DNA from: Sclerotiophoma versabilis
Lineage: Eukaryota > Ascomycota > Dothideomycetes > Pleosporales > Didymellaceae
Length of the DNA stretch: 64,000 nt
Direction of reading: 5' to 3'
NCBI GenBank assembly: GCA_012274445.1
Contig: JAAROD010000087.1
Location: 682,001-746,000, forward strand
In this document: piece by piece, positions 21,841 through 32,848 of the stretch
Layout of the letters: every line of letters begins with the position of its first letter
Position numbering within the stretch: position 1 is the stretch's first letter
Notes under the pieces: generated by a model
Told to the model about the DNA's origin: nothing
The model's input: only the letters and a program-made list of their open reading frames with translations
Databases searched by the model: none
Position numbers and translations under genes: made by a program

Positions 21841-22261
21841 CCTCCAATCATACAACACAGGAACAACTGGGTACTGAGTGCTGTATCGGGGTATCCAAAG
21901 TTCGATGCAAGGGAAACGCCACCATGCGAGTGTAAGGTAGAGCAGAACGGTTCAGAAGAGTGCAGCTCGTGCAAACAGGCGTTTGTCATAAACGCGTGTG
22001 ACGTTGCTGTGTGGGCCAGACACTCGTAGGGCTGACTGTTGACGGCGCCCGTCGCGGGGGGAACAATCGACAAGCCAGGGTGCAGGGATGGCCCGTGGAA
22101 ATTGTTCGCGACGAGCTTCCTCCACCATCACCATCCTCACCACCAAAACCACCATCACATCCATACAGACAAACCTGGTATACCCTCGCCGCACCCACGC
22201 TTCCCCCGAACATCTACGCCACACCGAGCATGCAACACGCCTCTTTTTGAGGATACCAACC
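21841..22261. promoter_or_regulatory. Shared divergent promoter region, glycosyltransferase-like gene and prp38
   Basis: Only 421 bases separate the two divergent start codons. The half near prp38 is rich in CAC/CAT trinucleotides (22120-22215) and contains an in-frame ATG at 22088 and one at 22230 that I regard as upstream of the true start. No TATA box is obvious. Confidence 0.5.
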
Positions 22262-23242
22262 ATGTCCAAACCAGCCTACGACCGCGCCGACGCCTCTGCG
22301 CTCCTCGACGACCGTGGCTACAGCGGTGCCCTTATTCGCGGTCAAAATCCCGCCCTACTGTTCGAAAAAGGTGTGCGCGAGCGCATCACAGAATCCTACT
22401 ACTGGAAAGAGCAATGCTTCGGACTCAACGCTGCGACGCTGTGCGACCGCGCCGTCGAGCTAAAGTTCATTGGCGGCACCTCTGGCATAACCGGGCGACC
22501 GACACCGTTCTTGTGTCTGGCTTTTAAAATGCTGCAGCTTGTCCCGGAGAAGGGGATTGTATTGGAGATGCTGAATTTTGCGGGCGATGAGGACGACGAC
22601 GCAGAGGAAGACGAAGAGAACAAGAAAACTGGGGACGAAGAGAGCCAGGATGGGGAGAAGAAGCGCGACCTCAACGCCGAGGGCAAGCTGGGGACATTCA
22701 AATACCTCCGCTGCCTGGCGGCGTTCTATATTAGGCTTGCGTGGGAGCCGGTCGAGATCTACACCACGCTTGAGCCGCTGCTCACAGACTACCGCAAGAT
22801 CAAGCGGCGGCTGAAAGAGAACTTCAGTCTGACTTATGTGGATCAGTTCGTTGACGATCTACTTACCAAGGATCGCATTTGCGCGACGAGCTTGTGGAAA
22901 TTACCAAGCAGAGCGAACCTGGAGGATCTGGACATGCTGGAGCCGAGGGAGAGTCCCTTGGGCGATGAGGTGGACATGCTGGATGAAGAAGACGAAAGGA
23001 CAAGCGAGAGGGAGCGTAGTGTGGGGAGTGACAGGAGCGAGAGGAGCTACAGAAGTCGGAGCTATGATAGCAGGAGTCGTAGTAGGAGCTATGACAGCAG
23101 AGACAGGAGTCGAAGTCGAAGCAGGAGCAGAAGCTATAATAGCAGGGACTGGCGGCGTAGTCGGAGTCCTGGTGAGGCGAGTGGTAGAGGGCCGAGTAGG
23201 AGTCGGACGAGGAGTAGGAGCAGAAGCCGAGGGAGGGACTGA
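22262..23242 (+). CDS. prp38: Pre-mRNA splicing factor Prp38
   Basis: A single exon gives 326 residues. The PRP38 domain covers about residues 15-210: IRGQNPALLFEKGVRERI, YYWKEQCFGLNAATLCDRA, FIGGTSG and FLCLAFKMLQL are close to the family core, and KYLRCLAAFYIRLAW and DYRKIKRR follow. A 25-residue acidic insert (residues about 107-135) interrupts it. The C-terminal 75 residues are an RS domain, as in PRPF38A of animals and unlike the short budding-yeast protein. Family knowledge: Prp38 is a tri-snRNP/B-complex protein needed for spliceosome activation, in the nucleus. The ATG at 22262 starts the conserved N-terminus; the in-frame ATG at 22088 would add 58 low-complexity residues. Confidence 0.95.
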   Translation: MSKPAYDRADASALLDDRGYSGALIRGQNPALLFEKGVRERITESYYWKEQCFGLNAATLCDRAVELKFIGGTSGITGRPTPFLCLAFKMLQLVPEKGIVLEMLNFAGDEDDDAEEDEENKKTGDEESQDGEKKRDLNAEGKLGTFKYLRCLAAFYIRLAWEPVEIYTTLEPLLTDYRKIKRRLKENFSLTYVDQFVDDLLTKDRICATSLWKLPSRANLEDLDMLEPRESPLGDEVDMLDEEDERTSERERSVGSDRSERSYRSRSYDSRSRSRSYDSRDRSRSRSRSRSYNSRDWRRSRSPGEASGRGPSRSRTRSRSRSRGRD

Positions 23243-23487
23243 AGCAATCACGAGGAACAAACGAATCAAAACACACGGCGCTATGTAAGCCACCACATCC
23301 ATGGCTATTGTGCCACAATTCATCTTCCGAAGTCGTAAGTGTGCTACGAGCGTCGACTACTCCGGACAGGGTTCTTGACCCGTCGCAGCTGCCTTGTAGG
23401 ATTGCCAAGCCGCCGTCCACGTTATCAGGCTCTTACACAAAAGCTCAGATATCGCGCCCGTATCTTGCCCTCCTGTGATCTCTCCCA

Positions 23488-24700
23488 ATGGCATCAAGAT
23501 TTCTCGCTCTACCTCGCGAGATCCGCGACAACATATACGCTCGCGTGAAGCAGATTCTTATCTTGAGGACGAGTACCAGGTCTCGTACAACCATGTCTTC
23601 ATCAAGATCGAGGGTGCACCTCTGCCGCAGCTGCTACTTGTCAATTGGCAGCTGCACAAAGAGGACGGAGAAGCCATCGATTGCTCAGCACATACTGCAA
23701 TTGATACATTGAGTACAGCATCGTTCGTACGCGCCCCGAAGACTGCACTGACGTAGTGCCCACAGAGCCTTTCCGCTTCCACCACCTCGACGCGCAGTTG
23801 CACCATCTTCTCACACAACACACTCGCAGCGTTGTCCTCACGGTCGATTAGTCCGGCAGATCTGACGAGCAAGAGAAACGTCTTTCCGAGAATCCTAAGT
23901 TATTTTGGAGCATGCTCCAGGAAGTTGCGCACGAATTCGTGTCTTCGCGAGTGACGACATTGAAAATCGTGTCTCTCGATTCCATAGGAGATGGCATTGC
24001 ACCAGAGATGCTTGATATGATCGAAAGGGTCATCTTGAAAATGCGACGAGAGCGAGGAGGCACGCTCTTCACACCACCTCCCAGGAAAATAGAAGGGCTC
24101 CGACTTGTGCAGACTGTTGAAGCTTATCGAATAAAGGCCAGTAACAGATACGCGGTTGCAGTTGACAAGGTTACTTTCGAGCCTACAAAAGTCGGACTCT
24201 TGGCTTACTCAGCTCCAGGCTGTGAGCTTGCTGGACAGTCGTTCTGGCCGATGGGCGAGGAAGAGCAAGTAGCACCACCAGCAATAGAGGACTTGGGACG
24301 TTGGAAAAGCGAAAAACACCACGCTTGCGTACAGCTTGGCCAACCATTGAAAGGCACCATCAAACTTAAACGAGCGGAAGTGGTCATGAGTGGTGCCGTC
24401 TATGCGTTTGTATGCAAGGTATTGGATTGCCACAAGTGTGTGTCTGCCGATGGAGAGGGATTTTTTATACCGACAGATCCTCACCCAAAAGGTGTCCAGC
24501 AAGATGTTAATGTTAACAATTGCAAAGCTGACCTATCCGAACCCGAGCATAAACCACCCTTCACCTGTTGTGGTCTACAAGGCCCAGGGCTGCCTGACGC
24601 ACCCCGAGACTTGGCGCCAGAATGGCAAATGTCTTACAATTGGCCAGAGGGTGAACTGCGGCACAGGCGATGGTCAGGTATATCGTCAGCCCTGCGTTAA
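23488..24700 (+). pseudogene. Decayed LPREIR F-box-like gene
   Basis: It begins MASRFLALPREIRDNIY, the conserved motif of a fungal F-box-like family. The frame then changes near 23545 (to the frame reading DEYQVSYNHVFIKIEG) and again near 23700 (to the frame reading EDCTDVVPTEPFRFHHLDAQ). An in-frame TAG lies at 23849-23851, after which the same frame runs open from about 23852 to 24700. No intron with usable splice sites removes these breaks. Sequencing error could explain one break but hardly all three. It lies 130 bases upstream of an intact paralogue. Confidence 0.65.
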
Positions 24701-24829
24701 TCCGGCAATTAATAATGCACAAAGGCTCTTCCACGAGACCCTTTCATGGTCGGTACCAATATTCCTTGACCCACAACTTAATGCCACCGGATCTCACATT
24801 TCAAGTATCATCAAATATCCTCCTACAGC

Positions 24830-25681
24830 ATGGCAGTCAGAATGGACTCAACAATCTCTAGTCCGCATCTGCTTACCATACCACGAGAAATCCGAAATCA
24901 GATCTACAAGTACCTCCATCAGAACCTGGAGTTACGTGGGATTGAGTATATAGGCCCCTCGCAGGTCTTCGTCAAACTCACCAGTGTACCCTATCCCGGC
25001 GTATACCGAGTTCACTCTCGACTGAACGCTGAGTACCACGAGTCTGGCCCTATCAACAAATTATCGGCCCTCATCTTCAACCGTATCTGTGGGGATGACG
25101 AGCAGTACTGGTCTAAGGAAGAAGAGGTAGTGTCCAAGGATGACAACGCGCTCGGTCACGCCAAAAGCGCTACCTTGCGCTTCTCGATAGGCACGTATGT
25201 GGAACGCACAGATATTATCGACCTCCTCAATGCTCTCGTACCAAAGGCAACGGGTCTTCGAACCATTCGAATCGTAGAATGTGCCGTCATTCGCGTATTC
25301 TACGATGAGCCACTTCCCAAACACGCCGAATGGATCACAGAAGACAAGATCCCTCTACTCCCGAATGTGTTCGCTTCCCTACCACTCATCCAACGTGCAA
25401 ACTGTCGATGGATCGGTACTCTGGTAGTAACAGAGCCTCATCTTCGTACCTGTGAGCAGCATCTTGTACACCAGTGCAGGACTCATCTCTACAGCACACG
25501 TCGCTTGAGCGAGGCCTTGTGGACAGCGTTTGAAGTTGTGTACAGCGATCAGCCTCGGGGCTATATCAAGTGGAGGAGACAGCTGTACAAACATTGGCAA
25601 ATCAAGGCGAGGTCCAAGGGCGAGCGAGTCATCGCATGGAAGGAAGAAGATTGCTCTAAGCACAGTGATGACGGATCATAG
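24830..25681 (+). CDS. LPREIR F-box-like family protein, intact copy
   Basis: A single exon gives 283 residues. The N-terminus has LTIPREIRNQIYKYLHQ, the family motif found in many filamentous fungi in which a degenerate F-box precedes a divergent C-terminal part. Later parts such as VYRVHSRLNAEYHES (about residues 58-72) recur in the broken copies nearby. No membrane segment or signal peptide is present. Family knowledge: such genes are often lineage-expanded, and most have no assigned function; SCF-linked substrate binding is a guess. It is flanked on both sides by relics of the same family. Confidence 0.75.
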   Translation: MAVRMDSTISSPHLLTIPREIRNQIYKYLHQNLELRGIEYIGPSQVFVKLTSVPYPGVYRVHSRLNAEYHESGPINKLSALIFNRICGDDEQYWSKEEEVVSKDDNALGHAKSATLRFSIGTYVERTDIIDLLNALVPKATGLRTIRIVECAVIRVFYDEPLPKHAEWITEDKIPLLPNVFASLPLIQRANCRWIGTLVVTEPHLRTCEQHLVHQCRTHLYSTRRLSEALWTAFEVVYSDQPRGYIKWRRQLYKHWQIKARSKGERVIAWKEEDCSKHSDDGS

Positions 25682-25704
25682 ATCGTATAAGAACGCGTAG
25701 TGGT

Positions 25705-25989
25705 GTGCAACGACTGAAGGACTTGATCATCGCCGCTCTTTGTTGCCCTTATCTTGAATGTGACTTTCAAAAAGTGTGCATCAAGATAAAATCCGGGGTT
25801 GAGCGGGTTGTTGCATGGGAGAAAGAGACTGCAGTATTGAGACTAATGACGGGCCGCATAAGAACACATAGAGGCGTACAAAAGCTAAGAGATACAGGAT
25901 CGATATGGAAGCCAGAGAAGATATACGCTTACGTCAATTTTGAAGATACTTTCAAGGTATCCAAAAAGCCTCATCAACACAATGTCTGA
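25705..25989 (+). pseudogene. C-terminal relic of an LPREIR F-box-like gene
   Basis: A short open frame just after the intact copy contains CIKIKSGVERVVAWEKET. It parallels QIKARSKGERVIAWKEED at the C-terminus of the intact neighbour. No LPREIR start is present, so this looks like the tail of a further duplicated copy. Confidence 0.4.
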
Positions 25990-26260
25990 GGGTGAGGTGA
26001 AGAAGCTGAAGGACCTACTCAACTGTGCATTCGTGTGGGCAGTACAGCGGAGCGACAAGATCGAGCTGCAGCAGTTAAATCGCATCTACCATAACAAGGT
26101 GCCAGCGTCAAATCAAAGGTTACCTCTTGTCGCCATTCTCGTAGCTTTCACCCCGAGAGCAACTTCCAGTCTAGCTTCGTGTCTTTGAAGAGTTTCATTT
26201 TCTTACTTGCTCTCGCCTTGAATTCGATATAATACCTGTTGATACCCCTCCTTCTCCTTC

Positions 26261-26328
26261 GTCATTACCATCGTCATTGACATCGTCATTGCCATCATTG
26301 CCATCATTGCCATCATCGCCACTGCCAC
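26261..26328 (+). repeat. Imperfect ATTGCCATC-type microsatellite
   Basis: Related 9-base units of the type CATCATTGC and CATCGTCATT repeat for about 65 bases. The track falls in non-coding sequence between two F-box-like relics. Confidence 0.8.
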
Positions 26329-26483
26329 CCCCTACCCACCTTGTGCCTGCAGCTTGCAAATAACTGGTGTCGCTTCTGAATCCGATATGTAGCTTCTCGC
26401 GCGTTCAGATGATACTATTGGGGTCCTGGCAGGTCGACCGCAGAACCGAAATCAGGATCAACCGTGGGACCTCAGGCCCTCTT

Positions 26484-26674
26484 CACCTGCTCACGCTGCC
26501 AAGCAAGATCTGCATATAATCTACAGCTACCTCCACAAGGGGGTGGAGTGCCCCACCAAATCTTTTGAAAATAACGAACGTCTAGATTTACAGCTGAAGA
26601 ATGCTCTTTTGCCACGCTTGCTTCGGGTTCGCTCTCGGTTGCATCATGAGTATCTCAAGGCTGACTGTTTCTGA
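26484..26674 (+). pseudogene. N-terminal relic of an LPREIR F-box-like gene
   Basis: HLLTLPSKICI is read from 26484 in one frame, and the sequence continues from 26516 in the next frame as IIYSYLHKGVECPTK and, later, LRVRSRLHHEYLKADCF before a stop at 26672. Both parts align with LLTIPREIRNQIYKYLH and YRVHSRLNAEYHES of the intact copy. One base shift and a lost C-terminus make it a relic. Confidence 0.6.
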
Positions 26675-29600
26675 GAGCTTATGGCTAAGCTGTTCGTCCG
26701 GGAAGCATTACATTGCCCACGTGAAGACCCAAATGCTGCCACTAGGGCTCACGTACAATACGTCATAGTCGTTGTGGTGACAAAGCTCGTCAACACGGTT
26801 GTGAGCTATCTCAAAAAAAACATACTGGCGCTGCGTACCGTACGCTTCGCATACTTTGGGGCTGTGATTTCTAAACGAAGCGCAGCTGACGACAGGCACA
26901 TCAATATGGGGCTTGGTTCCTTCCTCACCGTCAGTACCTGAGGCATTACCGTAGTTTCCAGTAGTGCAGGAAGCTCTTGGACGACACGTTGACTATGATG
27001 CTTCTTTCCAGTTAAAAATGTAGAGATCTACAACACACCGATACAGCTGCTTGGCCACATGCCAATCTTTGATTGCCCGCACCAGGTCCGGTCCCACTTA
27101 CCAAAGGACAGACAAGCACTACTGGCTAATTTGCCTCTTATGATCCACGTCTGCGAGAGTAAGCGCTCCGATCACGCTACAGATTGACCATGAGGTGGAG
27201 CATACGAAGATCCTGTCTCACGCTATGTTGAGCTGGAAGAATGAGATCGGAGGTAGTCTTGAAGAGTCGGACAACAAAGGTGCCGTTTCGGTGTAACAAT
27301 CCTTGATCAATAAAACTTCACAGGTCGGGAAACACTTTTCTTACTCTGAGATAGCTGGCACTGCTTATGTCTGGAGTTCTGAATGGCTTCTAGTGGCAGT
27401 ACTTGTGCTCTGATGCCATTTGTTCACTGTTGACCAAGCATCCTGGAACGAACGTAGAAACGCTAAACTGGGTTTATATGATCCTTGGCGTGTCAATCTG
27501 CTGTTTGAGCTTGCACTTCTTCGCAATCTCGTAAGAACATTCTCTTCAAATACACACAAACTGCCAACCTAGTGCCGCGTAAATCAACCGATCTTCAATT
27601 TGACAATTGCTCATAGTGTTATTTGCACAGCCGATTGCGATTTGTAGAGACTCTGTACATTAGTGGTAAGCAGCTTTGGAATCTAGAGCCTTGATAGTGA
27701 TATGTAGTGCTCAAGACATTCTGGTTGCAGGGTGTCTCGGACCCTTCGTACGTGGTTCAGGTAGCCAGGCAGCCGCTTGCTGTCGTCTTCAATTCCATGA
27801 CGCAAAGTCGGCCCGCACTTCTCTCAGTCATCCAATCCTGGTCTTCTTTGCATCCATTTCATAGTCTGCATATTGAACAATTTTCACGACCCCTGAATTC
27901 TTCATACATCACTATAGCTTACAGCAAGCTAGTTAATATAAAATTCCAGCAAAATTGGTACTAGCGTCACGAACGGTGGCACCACAACCGGGGCATCACA
28001 CGGAGACCGAGGCCTCCGGGAACGCGAACCGAGGGCTCATCTCCCCAATCTTCCACGCGAACTCCGCCACGAAATCTGCTTAGGAAAAGATTCCGACACG
28101 GTTATGGTTAAACGAACTTTACGAGATTCTTGATATCAATTCGACGCGTTTCCGATTCTTGGCTGGTTCGGAGCACAATCCGTGCCCCGTGAAGGGTAAA
28201 GTAAGGTCAAGACGTCCAGACGGCTCATAGCCACCATCGAGATCAGCTGAGGCACTGGCGTCGCTAGTCGGGGAGATCAAAATAACGGTTTTGACATACA
28301 CGCCCAGAACATTTGAAAATGCCATGATGCAGCTTCATTATATCGATTTATGGATTAACATTCCCTTAATTTCAAGAAGATGTCCGTTGCAGAGGGCTTG
28401 GATGCACCCAGGCTCGTTACCGTGCGCGCCTGCATACGCTATCCATGCCTCGATCCTATACTTTACGGTCTCTTCGAGATCATTCCAGAATCGTCCCTGA
28501 GAGTAGTCAACCTTGGTCAATCCCAACACTACCAAGCAGTTTTGGGATTCAGCCATGCAGCGCTTCTAACATTCAGTGCTACTGACAGTAGCGTAGCCGC
28601 ACTTGAGTACATCTTGTGCACCTGGTTAGTTTGTAGTTGCTGCCCGTACTATAGCTTAGCTCCATCACCTAGCACCTTGCCCAAGATTTCGGTCTTATTA
28701 AATCAAGCTAGCCTTACGGAGACCTTCTTAGTAGTACACCAGTAATACTGTTGCTGTAACGCTGCTTACGTGACTAAACTGTAGGGCCAATCATACTATA
28801 GTACTGACGGACAGCTGCAAGCGCTACAGCCATATCTCAAGGTGGCAAACTGCAAAGAATCAACAAGCTGAAGGAGATTGACCGATGTTCACTAGGGTGA
28901 ACAAAGACGCACAGAGGCTTAATGGAGCCACGATCACTACTGTTGTATCCACAATTTATTTATTGCATTGCGACTGCTCGTAGGCAAACTATCATACACC
29001 ATTTGCATGAGCACATATCTTAAAGATGAGAAAACGTCGGTCCTGAGTCCAAACAGTATAGTATAGATGTCTGTCTTGAAGTTGCTCATGCTCAGCTCTT
29101 GGCTTGGAAAATCTTAGCGTCCATAGCGTCCCGTGAGGATGGTACAGGCTCCTCCACATTAGTCACGCACAAGGTACCCGCGCCGTACCCACTCTCCCTG
29201 CATAGGTCCGCCCCAGGTCGGTCGCCGCCCTGTTGTGCCTATTTCACGACCTGCATCTGCCCTCCGAACCTCGGCTCGTTGCCGAGTGCCCTTTGTAATA
29301 CTTAGTTCGCCGTCGTTCCTGCATAGACTCGTACTCGTTTACGATGTGCCTGCCACAAACGAGGAGCGCGGCTCATAACAAAGTTATTAATCACAAATAC
29401 ATGCCTCTTTGATGATCATACCGTCATTGGACCAAAACCTCGGCAGCCCCGATGTGAAGCAATAACGAATCGCGAGCCTACAAACACCAAGACTGATATT
29501 GAAAAATTCTCGGCGACACTAACAGCGGTGGTTGAAGTGCATTCGAGTCGCCCGCCGTTCGTCTTTACCATCAACCCCATGGGTAAGGACCACGCGCTAA

Positions 29601-29910
29601 GATAGATGGTAGAATATTTGCTTTCAACCCCAGGCTCAACTTGACAGACTACTATTTGCCTATGATGTGGTCTGGACTTCCTCTGCACAAGCCATTCCCG
29701 CATCTCGTTCAGTCGTACAACAACACGAGTCCGAGCCGCATCGCGACGCCAGCGACGCTGCGCTACTTGGGCACGGCGTTGTTGTTGATGTACGAGACTA
29801 TCTTTTTACTACTGCGCCTCTAGCCTTCTGTGGGATTTGCTGGGGCTCGGTTGACGACTACACATGGCGGCTCGCAGGACGAGCCACTATTAAATAGAGG
29901 TGAAGCCCCG
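26675..29910. other. Long region without a supported gene
   Basis: About 3.2 kb, AT-richer than the surroundings, contain only short frames without motifs, signal peptides or splice pairs. The last 250 bases probably contain the promoter or leader of the carboxylesterase. I see no transposon ends or long repeats by eye. Confidence 0.45.
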
Positions 29911-31653
29911 ATGCCAAAATGCAGGTCTCTCAGGTCGCTCAGAAAACAACTTTCTGTCATCATGTTCTTTTTCGGCACTGCATCGCTACTTCTCTGGGTG
30001 TTTGGCACTCCTGGACTTGGACTGCCACTCAACGACGCACCCACCAACAGCTCAGATGGACAGCTGGTCGTGACTCTACCCGGTTATGGATCTTTCCAGG
30101 GCACAAAGGTTGTCCCCAGCACGTCGAAGAATGCACCCGTCAACGCGTGGCTTGGTGTTGACTACTCGACACAGCCTGTTGGCAAAGGTCGATTCAAGCC
30201 TGTTACCTGGCCAGCGGCGTTTGACGGTATCAAAAATGCCACTGAGTATGGACCAGCATGTTGGCAGAATGTGTTTCTGCCAGTTCAGCAGTCAGAGGCG
30301 TGTCTCCAATTGAACGTCTTCCGACCATCCGGGGTGCCTATGGACAAAAAGCTACCCATCCTCGTCTATATCCATGGCGGAGGCTTCGTTCAGGGAACTG
30401 CATCACTCTTTGATGGAGCAGTCTTTGTTGCAAAGAGCGCTCAGCCTTTAATGACCATAACAATGCAATATCGAATCGGTGCTCTTGGCAATATTCCAAG
30501 CAAGCTCATGCAAGAAGAGGATGGTTTAAACCTGGGATTGCGAGACCAGTACCAGATGATGCAATTTGTCCAAAAATACGCAGAGTATTTTGGTGGCGAT
30601 AAGGACCAAGTCACGATCGGCGGCCTCAGCGCAGGCGGACACTCTGTTGGTATCCACCTCTTCCATAACTACGGCGAAGACGCAGGCAAGCCGTTGTTCA
30701 GCAAAGCAATTATGGCATCAGGGTCACCTATAGCGCGCTCATTCCCTGGAGTTGACTACCCCTTATATCAGCAGCAGTTTGCAGATTTCATGAGCCAAGT
30801 TAAATGCCCAACAACGCCAAACGCTGCTGCGATCGCATGCTTGCAAAACGCCAACGTCTACAATATCCAGTACGCCTCCCAATCTTTGTATTCGAGCTCC
30901 CAAAAGAACATCACATGGCCTTGGCAACCTGTCTCACCTGGCCCGCGTATTGAGAAGCGCGGCTCTACCTCTGGGGAAGACGGCACCTTCTTCAAGATTC
31001 CCCTCCTGATTTCCTCCGTAACCGACGAGGGCAGCAGTTTCGTCCCAACTGACCTCCGCACCAACGCCCAATTCCTCAACTTCTGGAAGACTCTTGCCCC
31101 AGGCCTGACAGACCAGGACCTTAAAGACCTGCAGCGCCTCTACCCTGATCCGACCACATCTGGCGCTCAGAGCCCTTCTGTCCTGTCTGCACTAGGTACT
31201 CTTATCAGCCCGCAGTATCAAAGGTTGAGTGCTGCGTACGGTGACTACAGCTACATTTGCCCCGTACAAGACACCGCCTCCCGGCTCGCAGCTGCAGGTG
31301 CTCCAGTGTACAAAGCGCGCTTCAACACGCCTAATTTATCGCCTCCATGGCAGGGCGTTCCCCATGCGAGCGATGCTTTCTACTCTGTCGGCCTAGGGTT
31401 GACGCAGTACCCTGAGATCGCGGACATTTACAGCAGTTACTACGCCAGCTTTGTTGTGAGCGGTAATCCGAACACATATGCCGATGCTCGAGCAGCAAAA
31501 TGGGAGACGTTCAGCGGAACCTCAGGCAAGCACCTACTGGTCAGCCCGCCGCAGCAGGGTGGAACGAAGATGGAAGCAGAGTCTGGGGGAATTCGAATCG
31601 AGCAGTGCGCATGGTGGAGGGATGAAGAGCGGGTTAAGAGGCTCAACAAGTAA
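29911..31653 (+). CDS. Carboxylesterase/lipase, type B, membrane-anchored
   Basis: A single exon from the ATG at 29911 gives 580 residues. A short basic tail (MPKCRSLRSLRKQ) precedes a hydrophobic segment at about residues 14-33, so the enzyme is probably a type II membrane protein with a lumenal or extracellular catalytic domain. The oxyanion loop HGGGF, the nucleophile elbow GGLSAGGHS (Ser about 240), Glu in VTDEGS (about 373) and His in GVPHASDAF (about 485) give the full triad. The open frame extends upstream to a GTG at 29830 and reads DEPLLNRGEAP just before the ATG. That looks coding, so a small upstream exon joined at the acceptor near 29877 is possible, but I could not find its donor. 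The substrate is unknown. Confidence 0.85.
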   Translation: MPKCRSLRSLRKQLSVIMFFFGTASLLLWVFGTPGLGLPLNDAPTNSSDGQLVVTLPGYGSFQGTKVVPSTSKNAPVNAWLGVDYSTQPVGKGRFKPVTWPAAFDGIKNATEYGPACWQNVFLPVQQSEACLQLNVFRPSGVPMDKKLPILVYIHGGGFVQGTASLFDGAVFVAKSAQPLMTITMQYRIGALGNIPSKLMQEEDGLNLGLRDQYQMMQFVQKYAEYFGGDKDQVTIGGLSAGGHSVGIHLFHNYGEDAGKPLFSKAIMASGSPIARSFPGVDYPLYQQQFADFMSQVKCPTTPNAAAIACLQNANVYNIQYASQSLYSSSQKNITWPWQPVSPGPRIEKRGSTSGEDGTFFKIPLLISSVTDEGSSFVPTDLRTNAQFLNFWKTLAPGLTDQDLKDLQRLYPDPTTSGAQSPSVLSALGTLISPQYQRLSAAYGDYSYICPVQDTASRLAAAGAPVYKARFNTPNLSPPWQGVPHASDAFYSVGLGLTQYPEIADIYSSYYASFVVSGNPNTYADARAAKWETFSGTSGKHLLVSPPQQGGTKMEAESGGIRIEQCAWWRDEERVKRLNK

Positions 31654-32001
31654 GCCACAGCTGTTGGAAGAAGGTTTCCACGGGCACCCATCACTTTATA
31701 CAACTAGTGTTTACTAAATAGCTCGTTCTTCTGACGTTGGAAACAATCAACCTTACCGCATACGTTCAACAATAGTATGATAACAACATAAATGTACAAC
31801 GTTATGGTGATGGTATTCCTATTAACTCACCTTTGACGCCTGCCTATCTGCAATCTCATGATCGACATGATTTGCAATTCAGTACATTGAGGTTTTCTTG
31901 TACTTCGAAGGGCGCGATCATCCTTACCCCGCGACGTTATCTCGAGCAAAAGTGGGGTCTGGGAAGTGCGAGACATGATGAACAAGCAAGGATCAACAAC
32001 A
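31654..32001. other. Intergenic region before the HAD gene
   Basis: It holds the 3' flank of the carboxylesterase and the promoter of the next gene. No coding frame is supported. Confidence 0.5.
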
Positions 32002-32010
32002 TATAAAAAG
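32002..32010 (+). promoter_or_regulatory. TATA box of the HAD hydrolase gene
   Basis: TATAAAAAG lies 118 bases before the ATG at 32120. The leader between them is rich in C and A, with CAA and CCA steps, as expected for a fungal 5' UTR. Confidence 0.5.
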
Positions 32011-32119
32011 CATCTCACAATCTTACAGACCCGAGCCACAAACCCCAAGCCTTCAAACAAACTATACTCCGACATTCACAATTGAGCCCTCCAATCTGGA
32101 CCACCGCCCCGGACCCAAC

Positions 32120-32848
32120 ATGACCAAGCTCACAGACTTCAAACTGCTCTCCTTTGACGTCTACGGCACACTTATAGACTGGGAGCGCGGCGCCCTTACA
32201 GCACTACTCCCCTTACTCGAAAAGAGCAGCAGAAGCGATCTGGACTCAAAGCACATCCTCGAGGTGATGCACGAAATCGAGCCTGCAATCGAAAAACTGC
32301 ATCCGTACTGGAAGTACTCCGAGGTCCTCACAGCCGTGCACCCTAAGCTGTGTGCGCGACTGGGTCTGCAAACACCCACCGAAGAAGAGAGCAAGGCGTT
32401 CGGCGCGAGTGTGGGGAGTTGGCCGTCATTTCCGGATACAGTGGACGCGCTGAAGCGGTTGGGGAAGACGTATAAATTGGTTGTGTTGTCGAATGTTGAT
32501 AACGAGAGCTTCAAGGCGGGAAATGCAAATGGACTGGAAGGATTTGAGTTCGACGCTGTTTACACGGCGCAGGATATCGGTTCCTATAAGCCGGATCTGA
32601 AGAACTTCGAGTACATGCTTAGTCGTGTCAAGGAAGCGTTTGGTGTGGATAAACATGAGGTGCTGCAGACGGCGCAAAGTCAGTTCCATGATCATCATCC
32701 AGCGAAAGAGATGGGTATTAAATCGAGCTGGATATACCGGCCAGGTGCGGTCATGGGGAACCGCAAGGATCCGGTGTATGATTGGAAGTTTAATACTTTG
32801 GCTGATATGGCGAATGCAGTAGAGAAGGAACTGGCGGAGAAGAAATAG
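32120..32848 (+). CDS. Haloacid dehalogenase-like hydrolase, type II
   Basis: A single exon gives 242 residues, the usual length of the family. Motif I is FDVYGTLID with the nucleophilic Asp at residue 13. Motif II is VLSNVDNES, motif III is the Lys in IGSYKPD, and motif IV is represented by QSQFHDHHPAKEMG. The Arg and aromatic residues of the cap domain seen in true 2-haloacid dehalogenases cannot be assigned with certainty by eye, so the substrate may be a phosphate ester or a haloacid. It is probably cytosolic, as no targeting signal is visible. It is convergent with the following dehydrogenase, with 89 bases between stop codons. Confidence 0.88.
   Translation: MTKLTDFKLLSFDVYGTLIDWERGALTALLPLLEKSSRSDLDSKHILEVMHEIEPAIEKLHPYWKYSEVLTAVHPKLCARLGLQTPTEEESKAFGASVGSWPSFPDTVDALKRLGKTYKLVVLSNVDNESFKAGNANGLEGFEFDAVYTAQDIGSYKPDLKNFEYMLSRVKEAFGVDKHEVLQTAQSQFHDHHPAKEMGIKSSWIYRPGAVMGNRKDPVYDWKFNTLADMANAVEKELAEKK

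Noticed and set aside
22088..22261. N-terminal extension of Prp38 from the ATG at 22088
   Set aside because: The added 58 residues are Thr/Arg/His low complexity from a CAC/CAT-rich leader and have no counterpart in the family.
29830..29910. Upstream start of the carboxylesterase at 29830
   Set aside because: The codon is GTG, not ATG. Nuclear fungal genes do not normally start there, so 29911 was used and the possible upstream exon noted.
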